This document shows positions 45,962-58,600 of a stretch of 64,000 nt of DNA, piece by piece. Position numbers and translations under genes: made by a program. The stretch spans positions 62,001 to 126,000 of the forward strand of contig WTXD01000064.1 in assembly GCA_022496205.1 (NCBI GenBank), given 5' to 3'. Below the pieces are notes generated by a model. That model did no database searches and was not told where the DNA came from. It saw nothing but the letters and a program-made list of their open reading frames with translations. This stretch comes from Gloeopeniophorella convolvens. Lineage: Eukaryota > Basidiomycota > Agaricomycetes > Russulales. Every line of letters begins with the position of its first letter. The stretch's first letter is position 1.

Positions 45962-46327
45962 GGCTGGGCTGGGCACGCGTGTGCGCGCCCGCAGTGCAGA
46001 CTCCTCAGCAGGTTCAATGGGCTGGGCTCGAAAGACGCGCATACAGGATGGGAAGGAGTAGCTGGCGGGCTGGGCTGGGCGCGCGCGGGCATGCGTGTAG
46101 TACTAAACCAGGTCAGCAAGAGTGGGCTGGGCACGTGCATGCACACACACATGCACGGCACACACGCAGGTCACGCGGATAGGTACGGAGAAGCATCTCC
46201 GAATATGGAAATCTCAATGGGGCGGCCCGTGCGGGCTGCGAAATGGGTGGCTGATGACCCCAATTGGGTGGATATACACCCCCCTCGGTACCGGCCCAAG
46301 TCGATAGGTCAAAGTAGAGGGTCAGGT
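45962..46327 (-). repeat. right terminal inverted repeat
   Basis: Reverse complement of 35,387-35,752, ending in GGTCAAAGTAGAGGGTCAGGT at the outer edge. Confidence 0.88.
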
Positions 46328-47127
46328 GCATGAGCGGTGGTCCGAATCGCGTCGCAGTTTGCTGACTATGCTGCGTGATTACCCAATCAAGAACCAGAGT
46401 CTCGCCATCCCGTGAGAATAGATTGGATAATTACGCTGTCGTGTACATAATATTGGACGCCCCACCGGCATCTCCGAGATGCGCATACTGTCCGACACCA
46501 TCAGTCGCAGGTTGTGACTGTCTATGTTATATATGCTCGTAAAGTGGCGTGGAAGATCATGTACCAGAAAGTATGTGCCTGTCATCAAATCCGAAATCGC
46601 ATTCCCGCTCCTTTGTCGTATTGCTGAGAGCCTCGAGGCGGTTCTGCGCTCCCTCAACAACAGAACCGTAGCATGCTCGATAGGTTTTTAGTACCCGAAC
46701 AGATCAGTCAGCCACGAAACAGAACCGGGTTATCTTTCGACATTTGCTGTGATGTAAACATGGTTTGTGCGGACGCCGCCAACTACGCCAAAAGACTGCC
46801 AACCAGCCCTACATAACGTATTCGCTTCGGAGATCCAGAGGGACTTGCAGTGACCAACGTCGAGACTTCTCGGCCTTCATTGCTTATTAGATCGCCCAAA
46901 TCCCGGCCAGCCCCGTTTCTTGACATTGTGATTTTGACATTCGTCACTGCAATAGTCGTTGTGTTCACGAGAAACTCCAACACTGCATCCTTTGCACAGG
47001 CTGACTATGCCGTGAAGCTTAGCGAATCTACAGAGTATCTCATGTCAGATGATTCATCGAGACAAAGAAAGCGGATACTAACTCCAGATGTTCGGTGCTG
47101 CAGAACCCTCCGTACCGCGCGGCGATC
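46328..47127. other. no gene recognised
   Basis: Flank of the transposon. Short frames only. Confidence 0.45.
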
Positions 47128-48006
47128 TCACTCGGGACTTGCCCTCTGCACTGAGACCCAAGCCTGCACGGTACCAGAGACCTTGTTAGAGACACTTGGG
47201 ATTGCGTCACCATACTGGTTTTCTTGGAAGGCTCTGTTCATTGCCATGTCCGACATTAGTGACGTTGATAACCATTGGAATGCAGTGCTCACTCGCTCTT
47301 CCAGCTTGAGGTCTACCAGCTACAGGTTTACCTGGGGGTCCCTTGTAACGCGGCTCGTCGTCGAGCATGGGATCTGAGCCTTCCTCTTCCGTATGGCATC
47401 GTCCGAAACTCAGCATGAACAATCGCGCGGAAAGGGTACGCACCACCATCCATGGTCTCAGGAACGCTATGCAGGGGGCCGTTGTAGTATTGTGGCACTC
47501 CTTGTGCTCCACGGTGCGATATCGACGGTGTCATATTCGGGGCTGGTGGTCCATCGTATGACTTGTGATAGCCATTGCGATGATCAGGCATGGGCATTGT
47601 AGTACTTCGGTGCATGCTACTTGGTGGATCGACAGCATATGGATAAGATGGGACGCCTGTCGGTTGCGCATTTGGAAAGGCTTGGCGGGACGAGGGAGCT
47701 GGCTGCGAAGGGTAATGAGAAGGCTGGGCCGGTGCATTGTAAGGGGTCGGAGCTGGCGCTGTGCAGAGTTTACGACACTGACGCGGATCGGAGACTGGAG
47801 AACTCACGTGGTGGCGCATACCCCTGCGTTAGCGCCGGGCCGCTTGGGTAACGATACGCTCGGGGGTCTTGCGATGGGTCGACGAAACCCCCGGGATGGG
47901 GCTCTGGGTATTGCGAAGTACCGTACGACCAGTGGGCCATGGCTGCTGGAAAGTAGGAAGGGTCACTGGGCGTTCTTCGCAGCGAAGATGTAGTATATGT
48001 AGGCAT
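47128..48006 (-). CDS. proline/tyrosine-rich protein of unknown function
   Basis: Starts MPTYTTSSLRRTPSDPSYFP. Exon 1 runs through HPGGFVDPSQDPRAYRYPSG; a phase-1 intron of about 50 nt (GTGAGT donor) leads to a long exon rich in Pro, Ser, Tyr and His, with PAQPSHYPSQPAPSSRQAFP and NGYHKSYDGPPAPNMT. A further intron leads to an acidic EEGSDPMLDDEPRYKGPP segment. The last exon and stop near 47,128 are my best guess. Composition suggests a disordered protein, perhaps nuclear or RNA-associated; no domain is visible. It is transcribed in the same direction as the EF-hand gene upstream of it. Confidence 0.5.
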
Positions 48007-49487
48007 GACGGCGTGTTTGAGCACCTGATGAGGGCGCGGCGCACGAGCGGCGATTCGAAATCCGTAATTAGACGCCGCCCAGCGCCTATAACAGCCTGCA
48101 ACCTTATCATGAGTCCTTTCCCCGAATCCCTGCAGAGATCGCGCATCAACGAACACTTACTTACCAACAACAACCATACGTTGCCCAGCCCCGATCTGGG
48201 GGTGTGCTCTATGGCGCTAGAAGTGCGGTACAGCCAGGGTCGCTTAAGGTCCGGGCGACAGTAATCGAGATGCCCCGAGCCAGGCTTGCGCGTAGGACGA
48301 GTGCCATTTGAAATGCAGCTGCGATCGTGGGAATTGTCAGATGAAATCAGTGAGAGCGTGCGCCCGGGCATGAGGTGCCTACTGAGCCATATCCGGGCGC
48401 GAGAGTGCGCCGACCCGCAGGCACAACGTAAGGAAGGCCGCCGGCGTCAGGAATACCCGGAGAACATTTGGGAGCACAGGCGCCAGGGATACGATCATGC
48501 GCGGAGGGAAATGCGGCCTCAACGTGCAGTGATGCGTCTCCCACGAAGTCTACGGGATCGGGGACATTGGACAGGGTGCTGGGGCGCCCATGGTTTCCTT
48601 TCCGGAGACTTGCAGATCATCCAGAAACTAGGTAGGAGCCTATGGTGTCGCATGTGCCGCAGATTTTTGGAGCGTGGGAATGGGTGTGCCAGGCTCAGCT
48701 TTTCAATGTTACGGCGGCGACCAGGTGGAAGAGCGATTACAACGCTCGAGATGCAGAGTATATGAATAGCTCGTTCTCGATCTGTGGATGGGCTGCCTGG
48801 CGCGGGGTGCTCGGAAAAGTAGTTCCTTGCAGAAGTCCGATTAGCTGGCGCACCTGACCCCCGGAGGACGTTCCGAACTATCCGCGAAGGGCTTCAACGG
48901 GCTCAGAACATTCGAAGAAGGGCCGACGCCCATACATTTGATCATCAGATGAAAGAATTGAGGAGAAGATAGCGCCTTGGGCACGACGGAGGAGCAAGAT
49001 GAGTGCTGGTTCTGCAGGGTCGAGGCGGCGCGTTTCGGGCTGTGGGACGAAATCAAGACGAACTGGCCATCAGTCAGTGTGGGAATGTTCTCCTTCTTCA
49101 GCTGCCTGGCCTCGAGACAAAGAATGCAGCTCCTCGTGCAATTCAATGCCTGTCTTGTGTGGGTCGGTTCGTCCGAGACGACGTCAGCGTCCAGACCGAA
49201 GCAACCGCAATCCGGTTCGAGTTCAAACGGTAGTCCGGCCCGGTCACCGAGGATCGACGAACACCGTTCGAGCTATTCGAGTCGTATTCGGTCGGAATAT
49301 CGTCATTCACTGCCACCGATGCTAGTGTAAGTAACAACCCAGCCTTCGCGACAGCAATCAAGGAATGAGTCATCTGATGTAATAACGAAATCAGGATCAA
49401 CAATTGGACGTACATGTATGCAAGAAATTCACTCCCTACGAAAGGAAACCAGGCCAAAACGAACATCTCGGAACGTGCAGTAGCCTC
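48007..49487. other. no certain gene
   Basis: On the minus strand near 49,150-48,870 two open stretches in the same frame (LHEELHSLSRGQAAEEG and RLDFVPQPETRRLDPAEPAL) are separated by one in-frame TGA. They could be a remnant or a gene with an unrecognised intron. Nothing else is supported. Confidence 0.3.
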
Positions 49488-50821
49488 TCAGGGCAGGAGT
49501 ATTACTTCGTGAAGAAAGTTGTCCCGAGTTATCGACATGGGCTCTGTCCTTCCCACTTCACATCGCTCGTAGAGATCGCACATCCGCTTGACGACGATGC
49601 ACGCGCAGACAAAACGGTCCAAGTTTATTTGCGTCCCGTAGTGTGCGGCATGATGGACCGTAGGCGGTCGAATGCCTGTAAGATGGATAGTAGGTGAGCG
49701 CCTAGGCAAATCTCGAGCAGGGCAATTCGTGTTGGCAAAACTAACCATACTTGTCAACGAGAACGTCTAGGACCGACTGGCCGACGTAAAGGCTAAACAC
49801 GGTATGCTTAAGCACAACGAACGTTGATGACGAGATGCATCACGTACTTGTGAGAAGCCAGAGCTCTCCCCAATTCTCTGGCGTCGATTCTTCCATCGTC
49901 ATCCGTATCAAATTCTTTAAAGGTCCGTCGCCATTCCTGTCAAGCATGTCAATCACAAGGCGCGAGACGAAAGACATACGCATGAAGGCCCACAGTTATG
50001 TATTTCCACAGTGGCTCGAACTATGCTCGGAGTTTACAAGCTGTAGAAAGCGATGAACGGAGAGCCCACCTCTTCGAAACTTATTCCTCCGCTACGGTCC
50101 ATATCCTGCAGTAGCACTGAGCACCTGCGGTTTTTGAAGAGCGTGGCCGGGGTACGCACAAACATGCTCATAAGGTACTTCACGGTGTCCAGAGAGAACT
50201 TCAAGTCTATGCACATTGAAACGTTCAAGCTGACAGTTGCAAGGAGGGATCACCACAATACGTACTGCCTTCATTCAGGAGCGCGTTGTCTGCGTAAATG
50301 TCAGTCTCTACCCAGGCGTTAGAGTGAGAGAACAGACACGCACGCAGTTCCTCCACGGACACCTGCCCACTGTCATCTTGATCAACTGCCACGAACCACG
50401 CGTAGCTCCTTTGAAGGGTTAGTGGTGGAGCAGAACAGCAAAGGAAATTATGCCCACTCGTTGCTATCAAACTCAACGGCGGCAGGCGGCGGCCGAACGA
50501 AACCTCCCGGAAACCCGGGCTGAACTACCTGAGCACCCTGAGTAGCGTAGTTGGTGGGTGGTATATAATTGTTTGGAGGGAGGGGGTGAACTGTGTGTGG
50601 AAGCTGGCCCGGCCGAGCTTGCTCGGAGGACATCGGACGGCGCCTGTCGTCGGGAAAGTCAGGAGGTGCTCCATATTGTGGGGCGCCGTTCTCGGTTACT
50701 CCGCGGCCCTCCCGGCGGCTGGTGTTCTGAAAGGAGATTGCGCCAAACGCTACCGGTCAACTCAAAGTTGACAGGCACGGGGACCGGAGAGACCCGAACT
50801 CACCCTTCGGAAGAAATTCAT
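49488..50821 (-). CDS. penta-EF-hand calcium-binding protein (peflin / ALG-2 type)
   Basis: About 275 residues in many small exons. Exon 1 is only 18 nt (MNFFRR, 50821-50804). Exon 2 is a Pro/Gly-rich amino-terminal region with PQYGAPPDFPDDRRR and PGFPGGFVRPPP. Then come EF-hand 1 (DQDDSGQVSVEE), KFSLDTVKYLMSMF, EF-hand 2 (DMDRSGGISFEE), FEPLWKYI, EF-hand 3 (DTDDDGRIDARE), a helix VLDVLVDKYG, and the family's C-terminal signature INLDRFVCACIVVKRMCDLY, ending NFLHEVILLP. The first three loops have all calcium-coordinating positions; the last two are degenerate, as is normal for dimerising penta-EF proteins. These act as calcium-dependent adaptors at membranes and vesicle coats. A later in-frame Met at 50,633 is an alternative start, but the upstream exon has good splice signals. 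Confidence 0.85.
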
Positions 50822-51342
50822 GTCGTGGCAGGGAGTATGAGAGAGAAGATCAGGTTGAAAGGCCGCGGATGGTTCGCTCGACGTGAAAGGGAAAATAGGG
50901 GGGCCCCTTGGTTTGATGGGGGAGTCGAATCTCGCTTCCCGTCGAACGTCGAACTTGTGGTTGCTTTAAGTAAATATCAGGGAGAACGTCATCGCATCAT
51001 TGAGAAAGGAAACATTGGTTTCCGAGATTGAACCGCAGCGTTCAAGGCACAGCATTTGACACTGCACAGCGTCGCGGGCCCGACGCTGTTAGATCTGCAT
51101 TGCCCGTAGGTGACTCTCGTGGCAGAGCATGGCAGCGACGGCAGGTGACAACACAGCGTAGCAATGTTTTGAATCCCGCTCGGCAGATGCCGCCACATGG
51201 CCGGACAGCCCTGCGCGACGCAACAAACTCAAAACAAACTTGTCCAGGGATCATTGATCCATTGGCTACTCATGTTTCTAAATTTATCTCTTCCTGGGTT
51301 CGACAATATATCGGGTAACCACGATATTGCATGCATATATAG

Positions 51343-51367
51343 CCCGCCACCCGCCACCCGCCACCCG
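51343..51367. repeat. CCCGCCA tandem repeat
   Basis: Three full seven-base units and a partial fourth. Confidence 0.8.
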
Positions 51368-51463
51368 CAATCGAGAGGTGAACCATGGACCTGGCAGCGT
51401 CTACTCAACCTCCACCATTCGCATGCATAGCGCACGCCGACCAAACTATCTTATGATATAAGT

Positions 51464-51541
51464 AAAGTCCCTTCGATACTATCAGAAATTAACGGCGGAT
51501 ATAATCAAAGTCCCTCCGACACTATCAGAAATGAGCGGCGG
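51464..51541. repeat. two direct repeats of about 35 bases
   Basis: Two copies of a unit starting AAAGTCCCT and ending CGGCGG with a shared ACTATCAGAAAT core, 43 bases apart, with a few differences. They lie outside any gene. Confidence 0.7.
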
Positions 51542-51927
51542 TACGTGCACGGCGAGTGTAACGTAAAATCTAGAGTCATTTCCAGAAAGCAGGGCGCGAA
51601 AGCTTAGACGCGTCTCCGCCGGATTTGCTGCACGCGTTGCAGAGGCCACCGCTTGGCTCTAGGGAAGCATTGTTACACTTGTCTCCTTGGCAAAACTGTG
51701 CCAACTGGCCATCCAAAGCGGCTCTATTGTGTGCAGAAGCGCTCGAGTATTAGCTGCGATAGGTAGCGTAATGGAGGTTGAACCACTGACTTCATGCATT
51801 CCTTGCTGCAGAAGTTGCTTTTGGCAATCTTCGGATTGCCATTGCATCCAGGCAGTCTGCACTTGATCTGAGTCCCTTGGGAAGCGGCGGTGTAATTGGC
51901 GTCATCTGTTTTCCGTGTTGTGGTGGG

Positions 51928-52805
51928 TTAGCACGCTGGGCGTGTATGCTCCGTGACGATGTGCTTACGCTTCTGAACCGAATTGGGGTCATCTAACGGA
52001 CCCCTGGGGCTCACTATTGTTGCATGCCGGGCTTCTACTTGTGTTCCCTTCGTCACTTCCACGTACATCTGAGTGGCGTCGTTCACTTCCTCTCCAGAAT
52101 TATTAGTCTCCACAGAAGCATTTGATCGAGCACAATATGAAAGGCACGTACGGGCTCCCATTGACTCTAGCTCGTCAGTGTACATAGGGCCGTTTGTGTG
52201 TCCCATGGGGGCGGGCGCGGTTCCTTCTGTTATGGAATGCATCGTACTCGACGTAGTTGGGGTTTGCAGGGGAGACGGGGAATTTTGAACGCCAGCGTTG
52301 TGTTCGAACACAAGCGGTGTGGCCCCATCGATCCGAGTTGCACGCGGTAGGAGACTCCATTGGCGTCGGTAGTGCGGATGTTCTGGGAATGTTGGGGTAT
52401 TCTGTCCTTGTGGATGTCCCAGAGGGACAGGGTGCGGCATCGTGAACGTCGTGTCCACCGAAGTAAACTGCGTCGGGTGGACGTGGGGCCATGGACGGGG
52501 TTGGGGGTAGGGGATGAACGATTGTGCGGGATCCACGGGCGTGGTCGGAGAATGCAGGGAGGGATGGGCCAGCTCTGCCTCTTGGATTCTGGCTCCTGAT
52601 AATGCCCAGAACCAGTCAGATCCCTGAGTTGGAGTAGTTTGCGTAACATACCTTGTTGGTCAAGTAGGATACCGTGCCATGGACTCGCAGCTTGAGGCGC
52701 CAAGAAACCCAGGGGACCCACAGGAAGCGTTGCCGCGCGTTGGCGGGGTGAACTTTGGTGCAGCTCCTGTTCAGGGAAGGTCGGCAGGGACCACTGATCA
52801 GACAT
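51928..52805 (-). CDS. proline-rich protein of unknown function
   Basis: Starts MSDQWSLPTFPEQELHQSSP. Exon 1 ends ASPWHGILLDQQ before a phase-1 intron of about 55 nt. Exon 2 is a long Pro/Thr/Ser/His-rich stretch with HPSLHSPTTPVDPAQSFIPY and HVHPTQFTSVDTTFTMPHPV. A second intron near 52,155-52,100 (GTACGT donor) precedes a last exon with QMYVEVTKGTQVE and a basic QKRKHI patch, ending TRPAC. The composition and basic patch suggest a nuclear, largely disordered protein. No domain recognised. The last splice is uncertain. Confidence 0.5.
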
Positions 52806-54440
52806 CGCGAGCGATGAGAAGCAGCGACGAGACTTGTGAGCGACCGCGTTATATACCTAGCACTCTTTTCGCCATGCGGTGAGTAAATTCCCGCATTTGG
52901 TAATTGGTGATTGGTTCAAGGCTGTGAACAGGCTGGCGTCTGCTCGGACTCCGGAGGCCTTCGACGTCGAGCCTCTGCGCGCTCTGGAGGCACGTCGCCT
53001 AGTGGCGACGTCCCGAAGGCCATAGTATGTACCAGAAACTCGTGAATAGAGGCGTCCTCGTTGTTAGACAGGGGCCACTGATGTCAGGGCAATGAGCTCG
53101 ACAGTCGAACTATCGGACAAGACAATAGTGGGTCTCTTTCCGCTAGGGCCAACATACGCATTGGCCTTGTAGCAACCGTTCGCGATCGGGGGATCCAGAA
53201 GACACTTGTCTCTTGTTGGTCGTGGAGTTTGATTGGTGATCAGGAGCACCGCATAGTCACAATCCCGGCACCAGGCTATTGATAGGCGATGGAGTAAGGG
53301 TCATGCCCCCTCTTCGACGCACCAGACACAAAGGAACACAGCGCTCAGGCATGACTGCTGGTCGGTGACTACGTATCATAAGTGACGCGTCAAGCCAGAA
53401 GGAGAATTGAGCACTGACCGGTTTTTATCCCGCCTGACCAGTAATGAGAGCGATTCGTCGCGCGAGCCGTGCCATGTCATCTGCTGCACATCAGCGTCGC
53501 GGTGGCGCATTGACATACAAAACCAAGGACATACAATGATCTACCAGAACAAAGTGTGCAAGGTCGCTGGAAACCACTTGTTCCTCGAGTGACAGGTGGG
53601 CGTCCTGTAGAACAAGAACGGTCTCCGTTTGGTCTCCGTGATGGCCACCATGAGGCCAGGGGCGGGCTTCGGAACAAAAACACCTTCCCATGCTCGCTGA
53701 ATGTGGACTGGATGGTTTCTTCGAGCTTACAGTTCAACAAAAACCGAGGCGTTCATTCTGGTGGATCGAAATTTGCGGCCAGACGGTCTGCAACGACGTT
53801 GTCCAGTTGCGTACTTTCCGCATACTTTTCACACGCCGGGCCGGTGTTCCCGGTGGTTTTCCCACATTCCCCGAAGTACCTTAGGTTTAGGGTTAGCTAG
53901 GGTTGACATAATAGATGGTTTTTTATTGTATGTGTAATGTAAATGACAATGCTTTTCTTCCACTGAGTAATGGTAATGACAAACGCTTTTTCCGACATGT
54001 AATTGGGGTGACAAATCGCATTTTTATTGGCTGCAAGTCTGTATCTACTGTGTACTAGGGGGATAGTTGTAAGGAAGGGAGGGGGAGGGATTCTGCCGCA
54101 AAGGAAGGAGCTGACTTAGTGCGTATGAGTAATTGTACATCACTGGGGCGGGGGAATTAAATGGCATGGCGGGGAGCGCTGGAATGCGCGGGGTCCGAGG
54201 CGGGGGAGGGGGCGGGGGTGCGGACGACATCGGCGCTGGCGTTGTCAGGACTCACTCGCGGAGTGCGCACAGAGAGGATAGCAGAGGGGTTTGGAGAGCG
54301 TCGCAAGGGGGAAGACAGAAGATGAGCTGCGATGTGCAGGAGCAGAGTGGGAACACACTAACAGTGCTATTGCAGTGCTAGGTACAGATGAGAGTGCCAC
54401 AGATGGACAGTGTGGCGGGAGCTCCAACTCCGCACAACAC
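52806..54440. other. no certain gene
   Basis: A minus-strand frame near 53,691-53,491 reads TETVLVLQDAHLSLEEQVVS and looks protein-like, but I could not attach it to flanking exons. A short telomere-like string TTAGGTTTAGGGTTAG stands at 53,881. Otherwise nothing is supported. Confidence 0.35.
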
Positions 54441-55602
54441 CAGTACGGTCAAAAGGGAGGTTGTTGAGACAACCGGCGAGGCGTTCGCGCAGAGCAGAGT
54501 CTTGCGCCAACCAGCAACACAGGAGCGATCGCTAACTTGGCTACCTTTATGCAAGGCAGCAGCGACTGAGTCAAACTGTAGAAGAAGCTGGTCCTCAAGA
54601 TTAGAACTTGTAGTCTACTACAAGAGAGGCTGTTGGCACTCTTACCTGGTCCTCAAGAGGAAAGTCTGAGGACCTAAGTGCGCAACTACATGGGTTTATA
54701 TACTACTAGAGGAGCGCTTACAAAGCGACTCCGCAGCTGCTGACTGAGCGACTTGGTGCTGACTGATGCACCTTACTCACGCTCACTAAGCCAGTTTCCC
54801 ACACTATGTCATGCTCACTCAGCGATGACGTCAATGCGCAGCACAATCTAGACTACTGATGTCACCATGACGTCACAACCCAAAGTCCATGGCCTCTAGG
54901 CCCTTCCAGCCCATTCTAACCCTAGTATCCCACGGGATGAGTCACGAGACGAGTCACATGCTGTCATGTGCAGCTTACGTAAGCCTGCACCTAACGCAAA
55001 GGAAATAATTCCCGTGGAATATGTACTTTTAGCACTTCTTCGATTACTCAGCTTAGCAGTGAAGGCTCAAGCCTGCTAGATGGTCCAGGAATCCTTCGAA
55101 AAGACGCGTCCGTGACAGACAGTCTGAGGACCACTGGGCGATACATGGGGGTCTTATATACTACTGGAGACCCCCCAGACGAATCTGGTCTAATTATTGA
55201 TGGGGATTCCAGAGGGGATTCCCCATAACCTCTCCTCTCTGATACGCTTCTTAGATTCCATCGCAGAGTGGGGCTTGAGGCCCCATGGAGTTCTTGATAA
55301 TCAGAGTCCCAAAGAGGACGCATGAAGTGTTTCACCTTGATCAAGGTTCTGGTTACTTTGGGACGAGTAATATGGCCATTCTGAGAGATCCCTAGTCCGG
55401 GATCTTGGGGGTATTCCAGGGTTAATTGACCATTAGGGAGTAGGGCGAGGAATGGGGGTGAAGGGTCACGTGATGCATTTCGACTTGTAGTCGCAATGTG
55501 AGTGGTACGCGTCGCATTGTGAGCGACGCATAGGGTATTTACTGGTAGGGCTGGATTTGCTCTAGTGTTCTGAGCAGTTCGACCTCCTTGAGGCCTTAGT
55601 AT
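54441..55602 (-). repeat. putative 3' LTR or 3' flank of the Ty3 element
   Basis: Directly after the Pol stop there is GGGGATAATG (purine-rich) followed by TGTCATGAATACTAAGG, as expected for a polypurine tract and an LTR start on the minus strand. TATATAA-type strings occur near 54,700 and 55,160. I could not find a matching copy of this sequence at the 5' end of the element, so the LTR call and its inner end are unproven. Confidence 0.35.
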
Positions 55603-58600
55603 TCATGACATTATCCCCTCTTTATGATTGCGCTGCGCCTGAAGCGCACTGATAAGTCTGTCATGAGCGAGTGATGGTGGTTGCGGCATAGAGGGGTGTC
55701 GTTGGTGGAATGAGTGAACAGTTTCCATGGCGTGTTTCATTTCCGAGTAAGGGACCCATGAATTTTCAGAGTCAGGGTAACCTTTCCACTTGACAAGGTA
55801 TTGAACGCCTCGTCGGTTTCTAGTGGTTCGGCTCTTGATAATTGTTTCAATCTCGTAGTGTCCTTCTTCATTGTCAATGATTTTGGGTGGGGGTGTCGAA
55901 AAGTTAGGTCCGTGAGCGGTGGTTTCTTTGTATGGGGAAATGAGTGAGTTGTGAAAGACAGGGTGAATGTGCCAATGGTCGGGTAGTTTGAGTTTACTGG
56001 TGACCGCGTAGGAGGTGATGACCTTAAATGGTCCATAACGTTTGGGTGCTAACTTTGCCTTTGGATGTGTTGTACGAAGGTTCTTTGCTTCTAGCCAGAC
56101 AAGATCTCCTTCTTTGTATTTGTGTTCTGGTCCGTCCGGTCTAGAGCGTTTCATGATTTCTGCGGCGTTTTCTAAGCTCGCTTTGATTTCGGTACGGATT
56201 TGCTCGAGTAGTATGAGACGTTGTTCGGCAGATTCAACTTGGGAACCGAGTTGTGGTGGTGGAATGAATTTAGGGAGGAAGCCATACCAGGCTAGGAAGG
56301 GTGCAACATGGGTAGCTGAGTGCTGGTGATTATTGTGTGCAAACTCCATGAATGGGATGAGGTCAACCCAGTTGTCTTGTTGATAATTGCAGAAGACTCG
56401 TAGGTATTGTTCTAGTTCTTGGTTAACTCGTTCTGTTTCGCCGTCGGTCTGAGGGTGGTATGCAGTACTGAGGGTGAGAGTTACTTGAAGTCGTTTCCAG
56501 ACTTCTTGCATAAATTGTGATGCGAATTGCGGTCCTCTGTCGGAGATAACTTGTTTAGGAAGTCCAGTGCGCTTCCAGACATAATTGATGTAGAGGTCGG
56601 CAGTTTGTTCTGAGGTGATAGTCTTATGACAGGGAGTGATGATAGTGGCTTTGGTGAAGCGGTCAACTACGACGTAGAGTGAGTCATATCCCTTTGAGAT
56701 AGGGAGGTCGGTAATGAAGTCCATGGTGATGACTTCCCAGGGACGGTTTGGGATTTCGTTCGGATGCAGTGGAATGGGATTAGGGTGTTGTCGTTTAGTG
56801 GTTTGGCAAGTGGCACAGCCGTCGACATATTCTTTGACGAACTTGGATATTCCAGGCCACCAGTACTCTCGAGAGACTAGTTCGTAAGTTTTCCATCTTC
56901 CTGGGTGGCCGGTGGCGAGTGACTCATGGTATTGTTGAACAATTTCTCGTCGTAATTTGGTGTCTTTGGGGATGTAGACCTTTCCTTGATGTAAGATAAG
57001 ATCGTCTTCATAGTTCCAATCTTCTAAGCCTTTCGCTATCGTACGTGGACCATTCTTCATGATTGTTGTTAACGCTTTAGTGACTTCTTCGTCTTTGTCT
57101 TGAGATTCTCTGATGCGTCGTCGTAGGTTTTGGTCTCCAATGGTAGTGGTAGTGCCAGCGCGAGTAGCTCGGATTGCGAAAAACTTGGTGTCCAGGAGGA
57201 TTTTGTTGTCGTTTTCAGTCATTATCCCCTCTTTAAGATCTGGACGGTGGGACAGATGATCGGCGCGGTTGTAAATGCCGGGTTTATGAAGGAGAAGAAC
57301 GTCGTATTGGGAAAGTTCAAGAGACCAGCGTGCTTGTCTTCGGGTGAGTTTCTGTTTTGTGGTGAAGTATGTCAGGTTGTTGTGGTCAGTCCAGATTTCA
57401 ACACGGTGTTGAGCCCCTTGTAAATAGTGTCGATAGGTTTTGAGGGAACGGATAATAGCAAGAAGTTCTTTGTCATGGATGTCGTAGTTGCGTTCTGCGT
57501 CGGTCATGGATTTAGACAGGAATGCGACCGGGTGCCAGCGATTAATTTCATCTGGTTGCTCCAGCACAGCGCCGATGGCAAAGTCGGAGGCGTCTGTAAT
57601 CAGACGAAATGGGCGAGCGTGGTCGGGGAGTGTGAGTACTGGGGCTGAGGTGAATGCGTGCTTGAGGTTGTCAAACGCTTGTTGACAGGCTGAGGACCAC
57701 TGGAACGGAGTATCTTTCGTGTGAGGGCATGAAGTGGTCGTGCGATCTTAGAGAAATCCTTGATAAAATGTCTGTAGAAATTGCCAAAGCCGAGGAACGC
57801 TTGAACGTGCTTGAGTGTTTTTGGTGTTGGCCAATCCATGATAGCTTTGAGTTTGGCAGGGTCCATGCGAATGCGACCAGCAGAGATGATAAGGCCAAGG
57901 TATTCAATGGTTGTCTGGAAGAAGGAACATTTCTCTGGTTTGAGGTAGAGGTCGAGTTCGCGAAGTTGCTGGAGGACACGATGAACAAGGGCATAGTTTT
58001 CTTCAAGAGTGTCGGTGAAAATGAGGATGTCATCCATGTAGATAACAACACAGCCGGTTGCAATGATATCCTTGAAGTTCTCGTTCATAAAGGATTGGAA
58101 CGTGCCGGGGGAGTTGCAGAGTCCAAAGAACATGACTAGGGGTTCGAATAGACCACGGTTGGTCTTGAAGGCGGCTTTCCATTCATCGCCTTCTTTGATG
58201 CGAATATTGTTGTAGCCCCAGCGGACGTCAAATTTGGTGAAGTAGCGGGCGTTCTTGAGTTTGTCGATGAGTTCAGGGATGAGTGGAAGCGGGTAAGCGT
58301 TCTTGATTGTGATGTTGTTGAGGGCGCGATAGTCTTGTACAGGACGTAATTTTCCATCTTTCTTCTTGACGAAGAAGAACGGGCTTGCCATAGGTGACTT
58401 TGAAGGGCGAATATAGCCTTTTGCAAGGTGTTCTTTGAGGAATTCGTCAAGGGCCTTTTGTTCATCAGGGGTGAGACTGTAGATTTTACAGTCACGGAGT
58501 TGGGCATCAGGTTTCAGGTCGATAGCATGGTCCCAAGGTTTGCGAGCAGGGAGTCGTTGGGCAGCTGATTCTTCAAAGACTTTACGGTACTTGAGGAATT

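Larger units (their letters stand above)
35387..46327. mobile_element. KDZ-type DNA transposon, about 10.9 kb, apparently complete
   Basis: Bounded by terminal inverted repeats that begin ACCTGACCCTCTACTTTGACC and run 366 bases with one mismatch that I could find. Inside the ends are long arrays of CCCAGCCC-type repeats, in inverted orientation at the two sides. The interior carries a KDZ (Kyakuja-Dileera-Zisupton) transposase gene and two further plus-strand genes. The eight bases outside the left end (GCAAACCC) and right end (GCATGAGC) match at only four positions, so there is no clean target-site duplication. The near-identical ends suggest fairly recent activity, or homogenisation. Confidence 0.85.
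50822..51927. other. no gene recognised, two small repeats
   Basis: No supported gene. Contains the CCCGCCA repeat at 51,343 and a duplicated 35-base segment at 51,464. Confidence 0.45.

Noticed and set aside
46850..47377. 175-codon plus-strand open frame with one hydrophobic stretch
   Set aside because: It partly overlaps the minus-strand proline-rich gene, and no family or splice support was seen.
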